A stretch of 64,000 nt of DNA from Actinoplanes sp. TBRC 11911 (GTDB lineage: Bacteria; Actinomycetota; Actinomycetes; Mycobacteriales; Micromonosporaceae), in NCBI RefSeq assembly GCF_012933445.1, contig NZ_JABBNC010000008.1, forward strand, positions 62,001 to 126,000, written 5' to 3'. The translations under genes were made by a program, and so were the position numbers. The notes beneath the pieces were generated by a model. It saw only the letters and a list, made by a program, of their open reading frames with translations. It did no database searches and was not told where the DNA came from. Position 1 is the first letter of the stretch, and each line of letters starts with the position of its first letter. This document shows positions 1-9,054 of the stretch, piece after piece.

Positions 1-386
1 GGCTGGCCGGGGCCGCCGAGAGCCTCACCGACGCCGAGCGGGCGCTGGCGCTGGCCGAGCGCCGCGGCACGGCCGTCCACTTCGAACACGACTGGCTGCT
101 GGCGACGTTGCTGCCGCAAGCTTCGCGGCTGCGGCCGCTGGCCGAGGCCACCGCGGCCGAGAACCACCCACACCTGGCCGAGGCCGTACGCGCGTACGCC
201 GGCCATCATTTCTCCATCACCGCGAGCGCCGAGGCCCTGCACGTGCACGCCAACACGGTCAAGTACCGCCTGACCCGCTGGCAGGAGATCACCGGCTGGG
301 ATCCGCGCACTCTCGACGGCCTGATGCGCTCGCTGGTCAGCCTGGACGGCTGCGAGGCCGGCCGCGCGGACGTCGCCAGGCCGTGA
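1..386 (+). CDS. PucR/CdaR-type transcriptional regulator, C-terminal part (cut by window edge)
   Basis: Only the last ~127 residues are inside the window; the frame is open from base 3. The C-terminus carries the PucR-type helix-turn-helix, with HANTVKYRLTRWQEITGWD as the recognition region, which is typical of the HTH_30 domain ending PucR/CdaR regulators. The preceding stretch (AERRGTAVHFEHDWLLATLLP) fits the GGDEF-related linker found upstream of that HTH. Such proteins usually activate catabolic or transport genes. The regulated genes cannot be told from here: the ABC exporter begins 63 bases after the stop, on the same strand, and could be a target. The family call is solid, the ligand unknown. 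Confidence 0.75.
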   Translation, partial: LAGAAESLTDAERALALAERRGTAVHFEHDWLLATLLPQASRLRPLAEATAAENHPHLAEAVRAYAGHHFSITASAEALHVHANTVKYRLTRWQEITGWDPRTLDGLMRSLVSLDGCEAGRADVARP

Positions 387-449
387 AACCGCGGTGAAAC
401 CGGCCGCTCGCATGCTCGCCGTATCACCAGGATGCGGAAGGGGATGGAG

Positions 450-1379
450 ATGGCGGCGATCGCGGTGTCCGGGCTACGCAAGTCGTTCGGGGACACGGTG
501 GTGCTCGGCGGCATCGACCTGCAGGTTCCGGAGGGGACGACGTTCTCCCTGCTGGGGCCCAACGGGGCGGGCAAGACGACGGTGGTGCGGATTCTCTCTA
601 CATTGATCGGTTTCGACGGCGGGGAGGCCCGGATCGCCGGGCACGACCTCGCCGCCGAGCCGGACGCGGTGCGCGCCGCGATCGGTGTCACCGGGCAGTT
701 CTCGGCGGTGGACGACCTGCTCACCGGCGCGGAGAACCTGGCGCTGATGGCCGACCTGCATCACCTGGGCCGGCCCGAGGGCCGGCGGCGGGCGGCGGAT
801 CTGCTGGAGCGCTTCGATCTCACGGGCGCCGCCGGCAAGCTGGCCGGGGCGTACTCGGGCGGCATGCGGCGTCGTCTGGACCTGGCGATGACCCTCGTCG
901 GCGACCCTCGGGTGATCTTCCTGGACGAGCCGACCACCGGCCTGGATCCGCGCAGCCGGCGCGAGGTGTGGGCGACGATCCGCGCGCTGGTGGCCGGCGG
1001 CGTCACCATCTTCCTGACCACTCAATACCTGGACGAGGCCGACGAGCTCGCGGACCGCATCGCCGTGCTCGACCACGGCGAGGTGGTCGCGTCCGGCACC
1101 GCCGACGAGCTCAAGAGCAAAATTCCCGGCGCCCACGTACGCCTCCGCTTCGCTGCCGTGGCAACCCTGGACGCCGCCGCGCGGGCCCTGGGCGACGTGA
1201 CCCGCGATGACGAGGCGCTCACGCTGCGGGTGCCGAGTGACGGGAGCGTCCCGGCGTTGCGCGCCCTGCTGGATCGTTTGGCCCGCGACGGGATCGAGGT
1301 GGCGGAGTTGTCCGTGCACAAGCCCGACCTGGACGACGTGTTCTTCGCGCTGACCTCGCGGACGGGAGCGGACCGATGA
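450..1379 (+). CDS. ABC transporter ATP-binding protein, DrrA-like (drug resistance) family
   Basis: Nucleotide-binding subunit of an ABC-2 exporter at the inner face of the membrane. Visible motifs are Walker A GPNGAGKTT, signature YSGGMRRRLD, Walker B VIFLDEPTTGLDP and the switch region TTQYLDEADELADR. The C-terminal extension (VHKPDLDDVFFALT) is the one seen in DrrA-type proteins of daunorubicin/doxorubicin exporters. ATG 450 is preferred because AAGGGG at 438-443 lies 6 bases before it; upstream in-frame ATGs at 432 and 444 are also possible. The stop overlaps the permease start as ATGA (1376-1379), so the two are translationally coupled. The substrate is unknown. Confidence 0.9.
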   Translation: MAAIAVSGLRKSFGDTVVLGGIDLQVPEGTTFSLLGPNGAGKTTVVRILSTLIGFDGGEARIAGHDLAAEPDAVRAAIGVTGQFSAVDDLLTGAENLALMADLHHLGRPEGRRRAADLLERFDLTGAAGKLAGAYSGGMRRRLDLAMTLVGDPRVIFLDEPTTGLDPRSRREVWATIRALVAGGVTIFLTTQYLDEADELADRIAVLDHGEVVASGTADELKSKIPGAHVRLRFAAVATLDAAARALGDVTRDDEALTLRVPSDGSVPALRALLDRLARDGIEVAELSVHKPDLDDVFFALTSRTGADR

Positions 1380-2125
1380 GCGACGCGATGACGATGCTGC
1401 GGCGCAACCTGCGGCACACGCGGCGCAACCCCGGCGCGGTGATCATGACGATCGGGTTGCCGGTGCTGCTGCTGTTGCTGTTCGTCGGCGTGTTCGGGGG
1501 CGCGTTGCGCACCGGTTCCGGCGGCGACTACATCGACTACCTGGTGCCCGGAATTCTGCTGATGACCGTGGGCTACGGGGCGACCACGACGGCGATGGCG
1601 GTGAACCGGGACATCACGACCGGTGTCATCGCCCGCTTCCGCACCATGGCGATCGCCCGGACCTCGGTGCTGACCGGGCACGTGCTCGGCTCCACGATCC
1701 GGACGCTGCTCAGCGCCGTCCTCGTGGTGGCTGTCGCGGTGTCGCTGGGTTTCCGGCCGGCCGCCGATCCGGCCCGCTGGCTCGCAACGGTCGGTCTGCT
1801 GGCGTTGCTCACGCTGGCGCTCACCTGGCTGGGTGTCGCCGTCGGGCTGGCCGCGAAGACGGCCGAGGGTGTCGCGCCGTTCACTCTCGTGGTGCAGGTG
1901 CTGCCGTTCCTCAGCAGCGCGTTCGTCCCGCCGGAGTCGATGTCGGGGCCGGTGCGCTGGTTCGCCGGGCACGAGCCGTTCACCCCGATCATCGACACGC
2001 TGCGCGGGTTGTTGCTGGCGACCCCGGTCGGCGTCGACGGCATCCTCGCGGTCGCCTGGTGTGCCGGGCTCGTGGTGGCCGGTTACCTGTGGGCGCGGGC
2101 GTTGTTCAGGCGTGATCCGAGCTGA
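1376..2125 (+). CDS. ABC-2 type transporter permease, DrrB-like
   Basis: Membrane subunit pairing with the ATPase just upstream (4-base overlap). 249 residues with about six hydrophobic segments, starting with an arginine-rich cytosolic N-terminus (RRNLRHTRRNPGAV) followed by IMTIGLPVLLLLLFVGVFG. The later segment ending SSAFVPPESMSGPVRWFAGHEP is typical of DrrB/ABC-2 permeases. Together the two genes encode a likely drug or lipid exporter. The 3' end overlaps the end of the convergent SARP-like regulator gene by 20 bases, which makes antisense interference between the two transcripts possible. Confidence 0.88.
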   Translation: MSDAMTMLRRNLRHTRRNPGAVIMTIGLPVLLLLLFVGVFGGALRTGSGGDYIDYLVPGILLMTVGYGATTTAMAVNRDITTGVIARFRTMAIARTSVLTGHVLGSTIRTLLSAVLVVAVAVSLGFRPAADPARWLATVGLLALLTLALTWLGVAVGLAAKTAEGVAPFTLVVQVLPFLSSAFVPPESMSGPVRWFAGHEPFTPIIDTLRGLLLATPVGVDGILAVAWCAGLVVAGYLWARALFRRDPS

Positions 2126-5111
2126 TCCGGGTGCGCAGCAGCACCGGCACCGCGGCCCGCAGGTCGTCGTGTCCCAAGCCGGCGTATGTCGCTTTCGCCG
2201 CGGCGTACGCCGGCCGGTCGGCCGTTTCGGCGAGGTGCCGCAGCAGTTCGTCGTCCAGGTCCGGGAGGAATCCGCGCAGCACGCCGAACCGTTGCGCCAG
2301 CGCGATCATCCGCGTGGCCGGCGCCGCCGCGCCGCGTTCCAGGTCCGCCATGGCCAGCGCCAGCAGCAGCGTGCCGCACACCGGGAACGCCAGCACCGGC
2401 AGCGTGGCGACCGCCTCGGAAAGCAGGCCCGGCAACGTGCCGGCGACGTCGCGGACCAGCTCGATCCGGCCGTGGCGGGCGTGCACGATGACCGCGCCCG
2501 CCTCGACCTCGTACGGCCAGAGCCCGACCGGGTCGGGCGGCCGGGCGACCGCCGCCCGCCACATCCGCAGGCCGCCCTCGACATCACCGCGCCCGCGCAG
2601 GATCTCGGCGCGCACGCACATGCCGAACCGCTCCACGGCGATCGCGTCGTCGCCCCGCCCCCGGACCGCCGCGTCGAGTTCGCGTTCCGCCTCGTCGTAC
2701 GCGCCCCGCTGAATGTCGGCGAGCATCAACGCCCACGGCCCCCGCTCATTCGACCAGCCCAGTTCCTCCACAAGGGACAATGCCCGGCTCAGATACCGGA
2801 ACGCCGGTTCGCCCGGGTCGCTCTGCAGGCTCAGCTCGCCGACCCGCCCGTACGCCAAGGCTCTGATCATCAGCATGTCGCCCGGGCCGAGAGACGCGAG
2901 CATGCGGTGGGCCGAGCGCAGCGCCTTCTCGCGTTCGTTCGCGCATTCGAACGTGTAGCTCAGCACGTAGTTAGCGACGGCGGCCAGCAACCGGTCGTCG
3001 CTTGTGGACAATGCGGCGACATCGGGCGCGCACAACACGATGTGGGTGGCCCGGATCAGGGTGTCCGGCGCGGCCCGCGGCAGCCGGCGCAGAACGGCCA
3101 GGGGCCGCAGCGGGCTGACGTCCGGCGTGACGAAGCCGACGAGCGCGCCGAGCACGGCCGCGGTCCGCGTCGCCTCGACCAGTTCGGGACCGGGCCGGAA
3201 ATGCGACAGCACCCACGCGGTGTCCTGGGCGAGCGCGGCCAGGCGGCTGAAGTTCGACTCGGCCACCCACAGGCCGCCGAGCAGGGCCGCGGTCGACGCC
3301 ACGGTCGCGCCGTCGTGCCGGTCCAGCCCGTAGCGCAGGGCCTGCAGCAGGTTGTCCCGCTCGTCCCCGATCGCCGGGAGGTTCGTCAGGTCCGCGTCGA
3401 AATCCCGGGCCCACCGCAGGAAACGGTCGATGACGGCGTCGGTCTCGGCGGCAGCCTCGCGTTGCGCGACGCTGAACTCGCGGACCGACTCGAGCATCCG
3501 GAAACGGGTGCCGGCCGCGCCTTCGACCACGCGCAGCAGAGACTGGTCGACGAGCTGTTCGACAATCTCGGCGGAGCCGAGCAGCTGCGCCGAGGCGTAC
3601 GGGGAAAAGCCGCCGGGGAAGACGGAAAGCGCGCGCATCGCCGCCTGAGCGGCCGGGTCCAGCAGGTGCCAGCTCCAGTCGATGACGGCGTGCAGCGTGC
3701 GATGCCGCGGCGGCGCGTCCCGGGCCTGCCCGCGCAGCAGCTCGAACCGGTCGTCGAGGCGTCGCGCGAGCTCGGTCACCGACATCACCCGGACGCGGGC
3801 GGCGGCGAGCTCGACGGCGAGGGGCAGCCCGTCGAGGCGGCCGCACAGCTCCCGCACCACCGCCGGGGGCAGCTCGATGCCCGGGCGGACGGCCCGCGCA
3901 CGCTGCGCGAACAGCTCGGCCATCGCCGCCCGGTCCAGCTCGGGCAGCTGGTAGACGGCTTCGGAGGAGAGCCGCAGCGGCGCCCGGCCGGTGGTCAGCA
4001 CCCGCACGTCGGGGCTCACCGCGATCAGCGCCCGCACCAGCTCGGCCGCACCCCGGATCACGTGCTCGCAGTTGTCCAGCACCAGCAGGCCGGGCCCGAG
4101 AAGCTCGGCGATCCGGGCGACGTGGAATCCCGGGCGGGTGACCTCTTCCCGCACGCCGAGGGCCGAGGCGGCCGCGCGGACCACGTCGTCGTCGGCGGTG
4201 ACCCCGGCGAGCTCGACGACGTGCACCACCTTCTGCTCGGCGGTGCGGGCGACCGCGTGCGCGAGCCGGGTCTTGCCCAGGCCGCCGACGCCGACGATCG
4301 AGGTCACCCGGGAGGTGCGCAGCAGGCCGGCCACCGCGGCGGCGTCCCGGTCGCGGCCGAGCATCGGGTTCGGTTCCTGCCTTACCCCGTGCCGGACCGG
4401 TGGCGTGTCGCTGAGCAGCAGCGCCCGATGGAGGTCCTGCAGCGCCGGACCGGGGTTGCTGCCCAGCTCGTCGCGCACCGCCCGCCGGTACGTGTCGTAC
4501 CTGGCCAGGGCCGTGGCGGCGCCGGCCGTGGCGGCTTCGCAGCGCAACAGCTCGGCCAGGATCTCCTCGTCGAACCGGTGGTCGCGGGCGAGGTCGCCGA
4601 GCGGTCCGGCGGCCTCGGCGTGGCGGCCCAGCCGGGAGAGGGCCAGCGCGCGGGTACGGGTCAGCGAACGGTGCGTCCGGGCCCGTGCGGCGCGCAATGT
4701 GGACAGTGGATCGCCGGAGATGGTGTCCCCGGCCCCGGCGAAGAGCGCCAGTCCGGCCTCGGCGTGCCGCAGTGCCACGGAAGGGTCGTCGTCGCGCTCG
4801 GCCGCGGACGCCGCTTCCACGACGGCGGAGGAGTCGACTTGCTCCGCGGTCAGTCCCAGGCGGTAGCCGGTCGGTGTGCTGACGATGACCTCGGGGGCGA
4901 GCCGCGCGCGTACCCGGGAAACCAGAATCTGCAGCGCCTTGCCGGGATGCGCGGGTTTTTCCGCGGGCCACAGCTCGTCGATCAGCCGGGCGGTGCCGCA
5001 GCCGGTACGCAGGTCGCCGGCGAGCAGCGCGAGCAGATTGCCCGGCCCGGAGCCGGTGATCTCCTGACCGCGGTAGGCCACGCGGGACAGCAGGACCAGC
5101 TCGATCGTCAC
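2106..5111 (-). CDS. SARP/AfsR-like transcriptional regulator with NTPase and TPR-like C-terminus
   Basis: About 1001 residues. Order of domains: winged-helix DNA-binding region (1-90, including LIDELWPAEKPAHPGKALQI), bacterial transcriptional activator domain (about 95-240), NB-ARC/STAND-like ATPase with Walker A GVGGLGKTR near residue 280 and Walker B LLVLDNCEH, then a long alpha-helical TPR-like half. This is the architecture of AfsR-type regulators of secondary metabolism. GTG 5111 is the likely start: its GTGA overlaps the stop of the FMN-binding protein gene upstream (5108-5110), and the family's N-terminus begins here. The frame stays open further upstream, but that part lies inside the neighbouring gene and looks non-homologous. 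Targets are not evident; the convergent DrrAB-like exporter is a candidate. Confidence 0.85.
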   Translation of the reverse strand: MTIELVLLSRVAYRGQEITGSGPGNLLALLAGDLRTGCGTARLIDELWPAEKPAHPGKALQILVSRVRARLAPEVIVSTPTGYRLGLTAEQVDSSAVVEAASAAERDDDPSVALRHAEAGLALFAGAGDTISGDPLSTLRAARARTHRSLTRTRALALSRLGRHAEAAGPLGDLARDHRFDEEILAELLRCEAATAGAATALARYDTYRRAVRDELGSNPGPALQDLHRALLLSDTPPVRHGVRQEPNPMLGRDRDAAAVAGLLRTSRVTSIVGVGGLGKTRLAHAVARTAEQKVVHVVELAGVTADDDVVRAAASALGVREEVTRPGFHVARIAELLGPGLLVLDNCEHVIRGAAELVRALIAVSPDVRVLTTGRAPLRLSSEAVYQLPELDRAAMAELFAQRARAVRPGIELPPAVVRELCGRLDGLPLAVELAAARVRVMSVTELARRLDDRFELLRGQARDAPPRHRTLHAVIDWSWHLLDPAAQAAMRALSVFPGGFSPYASAQLLGSAEIVEQLVDQSLLRVVEGAAGTRFRMLESVREFSVAQREAAAETDAVIDRFLRWARDFDADLTNLPAIGDERDNLLQALRYGLDRHDGATVASTAALLGGLWVAESNFSRLAALAQDTAWVLSHFRPGPELVEATRTAAVLGALVGFVTPDVSPLRPLAVLRRLPRAAPDTLIRATHIVLCAPDVAALSTSDDRLLAAVANYVLSYTFECANEREKALRSAHRMLASLGPGDMLMIRALAYGRVGELSLQSDPGEPAFRYLSRALSLVEELGWSNERGPWALMLADIQRGAYDEAERELDAAVRGRGDDAIAVERFGMCVRAEILRGRGDVEGGLRMWRAAVARPPDPVGLWPYEVEAGAVIVHARHGRIELVRDVAGTLPGLLSEAVATLPVLAFPVCGTLLLALAMADLERGAAAPATRMIALAQRFGVLRGFLPDLDDELLRHLAETADRPAYAAAKATYAGLGHDDLRAAVPVLLRTRISSDHA

Positions 5112-5572
5112 TCCCCGGACTTTAGCTCCGCGCCCGGCTGCACCGGGATCCGGTTGTCGTGCGGACCGAGCAGGTAGAACGCCGATCCGCGGGCGCGATA
5201 CAGCCGGAACTGGGCCGCTCCGCTGACGTCCGCCACCTGCCAGGGGTTGCCGCCGTCGGTCGCCAGAACCGCGGAGAAGGTCGCGATCGCGGACTCCACC
5301 TCGGCCTCGGGAACCTGCGCGGCGCGTGCCTCGACGTACATGGCCTCGGCCCCGCCGATCGGCACCGTCGAGTCGAAGATGACGATGCTGACCTCCGGCC
5401 GGACGGCGATGTTGGTCGAATGCCGGGTGCCGGGCCGCGACACCCAGAGGAAATCGGCGTCTCCGTCGGCGGCGAACCAGACCGGGGTGGTCCACGGCCG
5501 GCCGTCGGCGTCCGCGGTCCCGAGAATCATGTAGCTGTTGGCGTCGATGATCCGTCTGGCGTCGTCAGTCAT
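5108..5572 (-). CDS. Pyridoxamine 5'-phosphate oxidase family (FMN-binding split-barrel) protein
   Basis: 154 residues matching the small PNPOx-like split-barrel fold: an N-terminal IDANSYMILGTADADGRPWTTPVWFAADG, the DFLWVSRPGTRHSTNIAVRPEVSIVIF strand region, and a C-terminal basic FRLYRARGSAFYLLG. Proteins of this type bind FMN, F420 or heme and are often small oxidoreductases. GGAG lies 2 bases before ATG 5572. It sits 8 bases after the diguanylate cyclase gene, and its stop overlaps the SARP-like regulator start, so all three are probably one transcript. The cofactor cannot be decided by eye. Confidence 0.8.
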   Translation of the reverse strand: MTDDARRIIDANSYMILGTADADGRPWTTPVWFAADGDADFLWVSRPGTRHSTNIAVRPEVSIVIFDSTVPIGGAEAMYVEARAAQVPEAEVESAIATFSAVLATDGGNPWQVADVSGAAQFRLYRARGSAFYLLGPHDNRIPVQPGAELKSGE

Positions 5573-5580
5573 GACTCCAT

Positions 5581-7104
5581 CTATCCCTGGACGCCGGCCG
5601 GAGACAACCCCTTACGGCCGGCGGCGTACAGCACCCGGTCGTTCTTGCCGCCCCGTTTCGCCGTGTACATGGCCACGTCCGCCCGGCGCAGCAGCTCGTC
5701 CGGCTCGCACGGCTCCGAGCTGACGGCCACGCCGATACTCGCGGACAGGCGTACGGTGTGGTCGCCGAGCGTCACCTCGCTGCGGCATTCGTCCAGGATG
5801 CGCTGGGCCACCGCGAGCGCCTCGCCGGCACTCTCGACCCGCGGCAGCACCACGGCGAACTCGTCGCCGCCGAGCCGGGCCGGCAGATCCGAGGCCCGTA
5901 CGCTTCGGCGCAGCACATCGCCGAAGCTGACCAGCAGCCGGTCGCCGACATCGTGCCCGTACACGTCGTTGATCTGCTTGAACTCGTCCAGGTCGATCAG
6001 CAGCACGCCGACGGGCGTACCGGCGCGGCGGTTGCGCTCGACGGCGTCGGCCAGCGCGGCGCGCAGCTGCAGACGGTTCGCCAGGCCGGTGAGGCTGTCG
6101 GTGATGACCAGCGAATAGTTCTCCCGCGAGGCGAGGATCTGACGAGCCGCCACACCCAGCGTGATGAGCAGCGCGCCGATGACGAGTCCCAGCCACGGAT
6201 AGATGTCGGTGCGGATCGCGACCACGATGAGCAGGCCGTGCCCGGCCGCTACGGCGAGGTACGGCAGGTGGCGGCTACGCCGGATGCGGTGCGGCTCCGG
6301 GTTGCCGGCCTCGCCGCGCTGTTCGATGGCGGCCAGCATGATGAGGAAGATCGGCACCTGCAGCAGGCCCGGTACGAGCGCGTCCGACCCGGTGTGGTGC
6401 ACCGACTGGTACAGGAAGAGGCAGTCGACCAGCAGGTAGCCGAGGGTTCCGCCCAGCAGCAGCGTCAGCGGCCGTCGGTTCGAGGCGGTCGATCCGCGGG
6501 TGAGGGCGGTCCAGACGCCGATCAGCAGGACCACGTCGCCGACGGCGAACAACACCGACCCCAGCCGAAGCGGATCTAACAGGCCGCCCTGCTCGAGCAC
6601 CGGGCCCAGCACCAGGTACCACATCAGCATCAGCCCGGCGCCCAGCACGGTGATGACGTCCGCGCCCAGCATCCGGCGGGCCTGCCGGTCCCCGGGCGCG
6701 GCACCGAGCGACAGCAGGGCCGCCAGCAGCAGCGGAACGAGCGCGAGCCGTCCGGCGATCGCCAGCACCATGGCCGGCGACCACGTCTTGTCGCCCGAGG
6801 TGAACACCACCATGAACCCGACCCCGGCGGCGATCAGCACGGCCAGGGCGGCGGCGACCAGCCACCACGGCCGCCGGGCGGCGCGCGGCCTCCCGCGCCG
6901 CGTCGCCGCCCGCACGTGGTAGCCGAGGGCGAACAGCTGCAGCAGCATGAGCTCCGCGCCGGCGGCCGCGGTGTTGAACGGGTCGCTCAGCCGGAGCGCG
7001 GCCAGGATGCCGAAGACCACGCACGGCAGCGCGACGACCCACCTCAGCTTTACCACGGCCCCACGATCGGCCGCGCCGCCCCGGACATGAGCATCCCGGA
7101 CCAC
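5581..7104 (-). CDS. Membrane-bound diguanylate cyclase (GGDEF)
   Basis: Makes c-di-GMP from two GTP. The N-terminal ~320 residues are hydrophobic with roughly eight to nine membrane segments and no recognised extracellular sensor. The C-terminal GGDEF domain has an intact active site (ARLGGDEFAVVLPR) and an intact inhibitory I-site RASD five residues before it, so product inhibition is likely. GTG 7104 is the longest start; a GTG at 7056 (product beginning VVKLRWVVALPC, directly at the first membrane segment) is an equally good choice. First gene of a probable operon with the FMN-binding protein and the SARP-like regulator. Confidence 0.88.
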   Translation of the reverse strand: MVRDAHVRGGAADRGAVVKLRWVVALPCVVFGILAALRLSDPFNTAAAGAELMLLQLFALGYHVRAATRRGRPRAARRPWWLVAAALAVLIAAGVGFMVVFTSGDKTWSPAMVLAIAGRLALVPLLLAALLSLGAAPGDRQARRMLGADVITVLGAGLMLMWYLVLGPVLEQGGLLDPLRLGSVLFAVGDVVLLIGVWTALTRGSTASNRRPLTLLLGGTLGYLLVDCLFLYQSVHHTGSDALVPGLLQVPIFLIMLAAIEQRGEAGNPEPHRIRRSRHLPYLAVAAGHGLLIVVAIRTDIYPWLGLVIGALLITLGVAARQILASRENYSLVITDSLTGLANRLQLRAALADAVERNRRAGTPVGVLLIDLDEFKQINDVYGHDVGDRLLVSFGDVLRRSVRASDLPARLGGDEFAVVLPRVESAGEALAVAQRILDECRSEVTLGDHTVRLSASIGVAVSSEPCEPDELLRRADVAMYTAKRGGKNDRVLYAAGRKGLSPAGVQG

Positions 7105-7176
7105 CCGATCACCCCGCTCGGGTGACGCCCCGGCCGGCGGCGTGCCGGAGCATGGCCCGCAGACGAAGGAGGAGCC

Positions 7177-9054
7177 ATGCCCTGGACCAGCGCCGTTCCC
7201 GAGATCATCGCGGCCGCCAAGATGATGCAGGACGATCTTCCGTTCTCCGACGAGGCGGATTTCGCCGACGCGCGTCGAGGCTTCCTCGGCGCCCGTTCCC
7301 CGGCCGCCGTGTCCGCGGCCGACGGGCGGGTCGTGTGGGACGCCGACGCGTGGGCGGGCGTGCTGGACGGCCCGCGTCCCGACACGGTCAACCCGAGCCT
7401 ATGGCGGCAGAGCCAGTTGGTCGCGATGCACGGGCTCTACGAGGTGACCGAGGGCGTCTATCAGGTCCGCGGGATGGACCTGTCCAACATCACGATCGTT
7501 GAGGGACGCGACGGGGTCCTCGTGATCGACCCGCTGATCTCGACGGAGACCGCGGCCGCCGCGATGGAGTTGTACCGCGCGCACCGCGGCGACCGGCCGG
7601 TGACCGGCATGATCTACACGCACAGTCACGTCGACCATTTCGGCGGCGTCCGCGGCGTCCTCACCGACGACGACGTCGCCCGCGGCGTCCCGGTGATCGC
7701 CCCGGCGGGCTTCCTGGAGGCCGCCATCTCCGAGAACGTCTACGCCGGCACCGCGATGGCCCGCCGGGCCGCCTACATGTACGGCGCCGCGCTGCCCGCG
7801 GGCGTCACCGGCCAGATGGGTGCCGGGCTGGGCATGACCACCTCCACCGGCACGGTCAGCCTGATCCCGCCCAGCCTGGACATCACCCGGACCGGTCAGC
7901 AGGAGACCGTCGACGGCGTCCGCATCGTCTTCCAGCTCACCCCGGGCACCGAGGCGCCCGCCGAGATGAACTTCCTGTTCCCGGACCGGCGGGCGCTGTG
8001 CATGGCCGAGAACGCCACGCACAACCTGCACAACCTGCTGACCCTGCGCGGGGCCGTGGTCCGCGACCCGCACGTCTGGGCGAACCACCTGACCGAGGCG
8101 ATCGAGCTGTTCGCCGACGCGACCGACGTCGAGTTCGCCTCGCACCACTGGCCGACCTGGGGCCGGGACCGCATCGAACGGCTGCTGTCCGAACAGCGCG
8201 ACCTCTACGCCTACCAGCACGACCAGACCTTGCGGCTGCTCAACCAGGGCTACACCGGCCCGGAGATCGCCGAGATGCTCACGCTGCCGCCGGGGCTCGA
8301 GTCGGCCTGGCACACGCACGGCTACTACGGCTCGATCAGCCACAACGTCAAGGCGGTCTACCAGCGGTACATGGGCTGGTTCGACGGGAACCCGGCGCAC
8401 CTGTGGCAGCATCCGCCGGAGGCGGCGGGCCGCCGCTACGTCGACGCCATCGGCGGCCCCGACGCCCTGCTGGCCGCCGCCCGGCGCGCCTACGACGCGG
8501 GCGACTTCCGCTGGGTCGCCGAGCTCGTCAACCACCTCATCTTCGCCGACCCATCGCACGCGGACGCTCGCGCCCTGCAGTCGGCGGCCCTCGAGCAGAT
8601 GGCTTTCGGCGCGGAGAACGGCACCTGGCGCAACTTCTTCCTCACCGGGGCAACCGAACTGCGAACCGGATCCACCGGCACCCCGACCACCCCGGCGTCG
8701 CCCGACGTGATGGCCCAGCTGACCCTCGGGCAGCTGTTCGACAGCATGGCCATCCGGGTCGACGGCCCCCGTGCGGCGACCTTGCGCTCGGCAGTCGACT
8801 GGACCGTGACCGGCGCGGGAGGCGATGAGCGGCACTGGTCCCGGCTGGCCAACGGGGTCCTCGTGCACGGCGCCGGCACCGGCCGCGGCACCGCCGACGC
8901 CCGCGTCACCATCGGCCGAAGCGCCCTGCTCGCCCTCGCCGGCGGCGCCGGCATCCCGGACGACCTCGCGATCGCCGGCGACGCCGCGGCACTGGACACC
9001 TTGCTGGGCGCCCTCGACCAGCCGGACCCCGCCTTCGCCGTCGTCACCCCCTGA
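7177..9054 (+). CDS. Alkyl sulfatase, SdsA1-like metallo-beta-lactamase-fold hydrolase
   Basis: 625 residues. Hydrolyses the sulfate ester of alkyl sulfates such as SDS in characterised relatives. The zinc-binding motif THSHVDHFGG lies at residues 148-157; further metal-site regions are AENATHNLHNLLTLRG (about 280) and FASHHWPTWGRD (about 316). A helical dimerisation region follows, then a C-terminal SCP2-like domain (about 500-625), so all three domains of SdsA1-type enzymes are present. No signal peptide is obvious. A strong AGGAGG lies just before ATG 7177. Monocistronic; a 536-base gene-free stretch follows. Confidence 0.88.
   Translation: MPWTSAVPEIIAAAKMMQDDLPFSDEADFADARRGFLGARSPAAVSAADGRVVWDADAWAGVLDGPRPDTVNPSLWRQSQLVAMHGLYEVTEGVYQVRGMDLSNITIVEGRDGVLVIDPLISTETAAAAMELYRAHRGDRPVTGMIYTHSHVDHFGGVRGVLTDDDVARGVPVIAPAGFLEAAISENVYAGTAMARRAAYMYGAALPAGVTGQMGAGLGMTTSTGTVSLIPPSLDITRTGQQETVDGVRIVFQLTPGTEAPAEMNFLFPDRRALCMAENATHNLHNLLTLRGAVVRDPHVWANHLTEAIELFADATDVEFASHHWPTWGRDRIERLLSEQRDLYAYQHDQTLRLLNQGYTGPEIAEMLTLPPGLESAWHTHGYYGSISHNVKAVYQRYMGWFDGNPAHLWQHPPEAAGRRYVDAIGGPDALLAAARRAYDAGDFRWVAELVNHLIFADPSHADARALQSAALEQMAFGAENGTWRNFFLTGATELRTGSTGTPTTPASPDVMAQLTLGQLFDSMAIRVDGPRAATLRSAVDWTVTGAGGDERHWSRLANGVLVHGAGTGRGTADARVTIGRSALLALAGGAGIPDDLAIAGDAAALDTLLGALDQPDPAFAVVTP

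Noticed and set aside
1833-5177. 1114-codon open frame on the plus strand opposite the SARP-like gene
   Set aside because: Its translation is low-complexity Arg/Gly/Gln-rich, typical of the antisense of high-GC coding DNA, while the minus strand shows a complete AfsR-like domain order.
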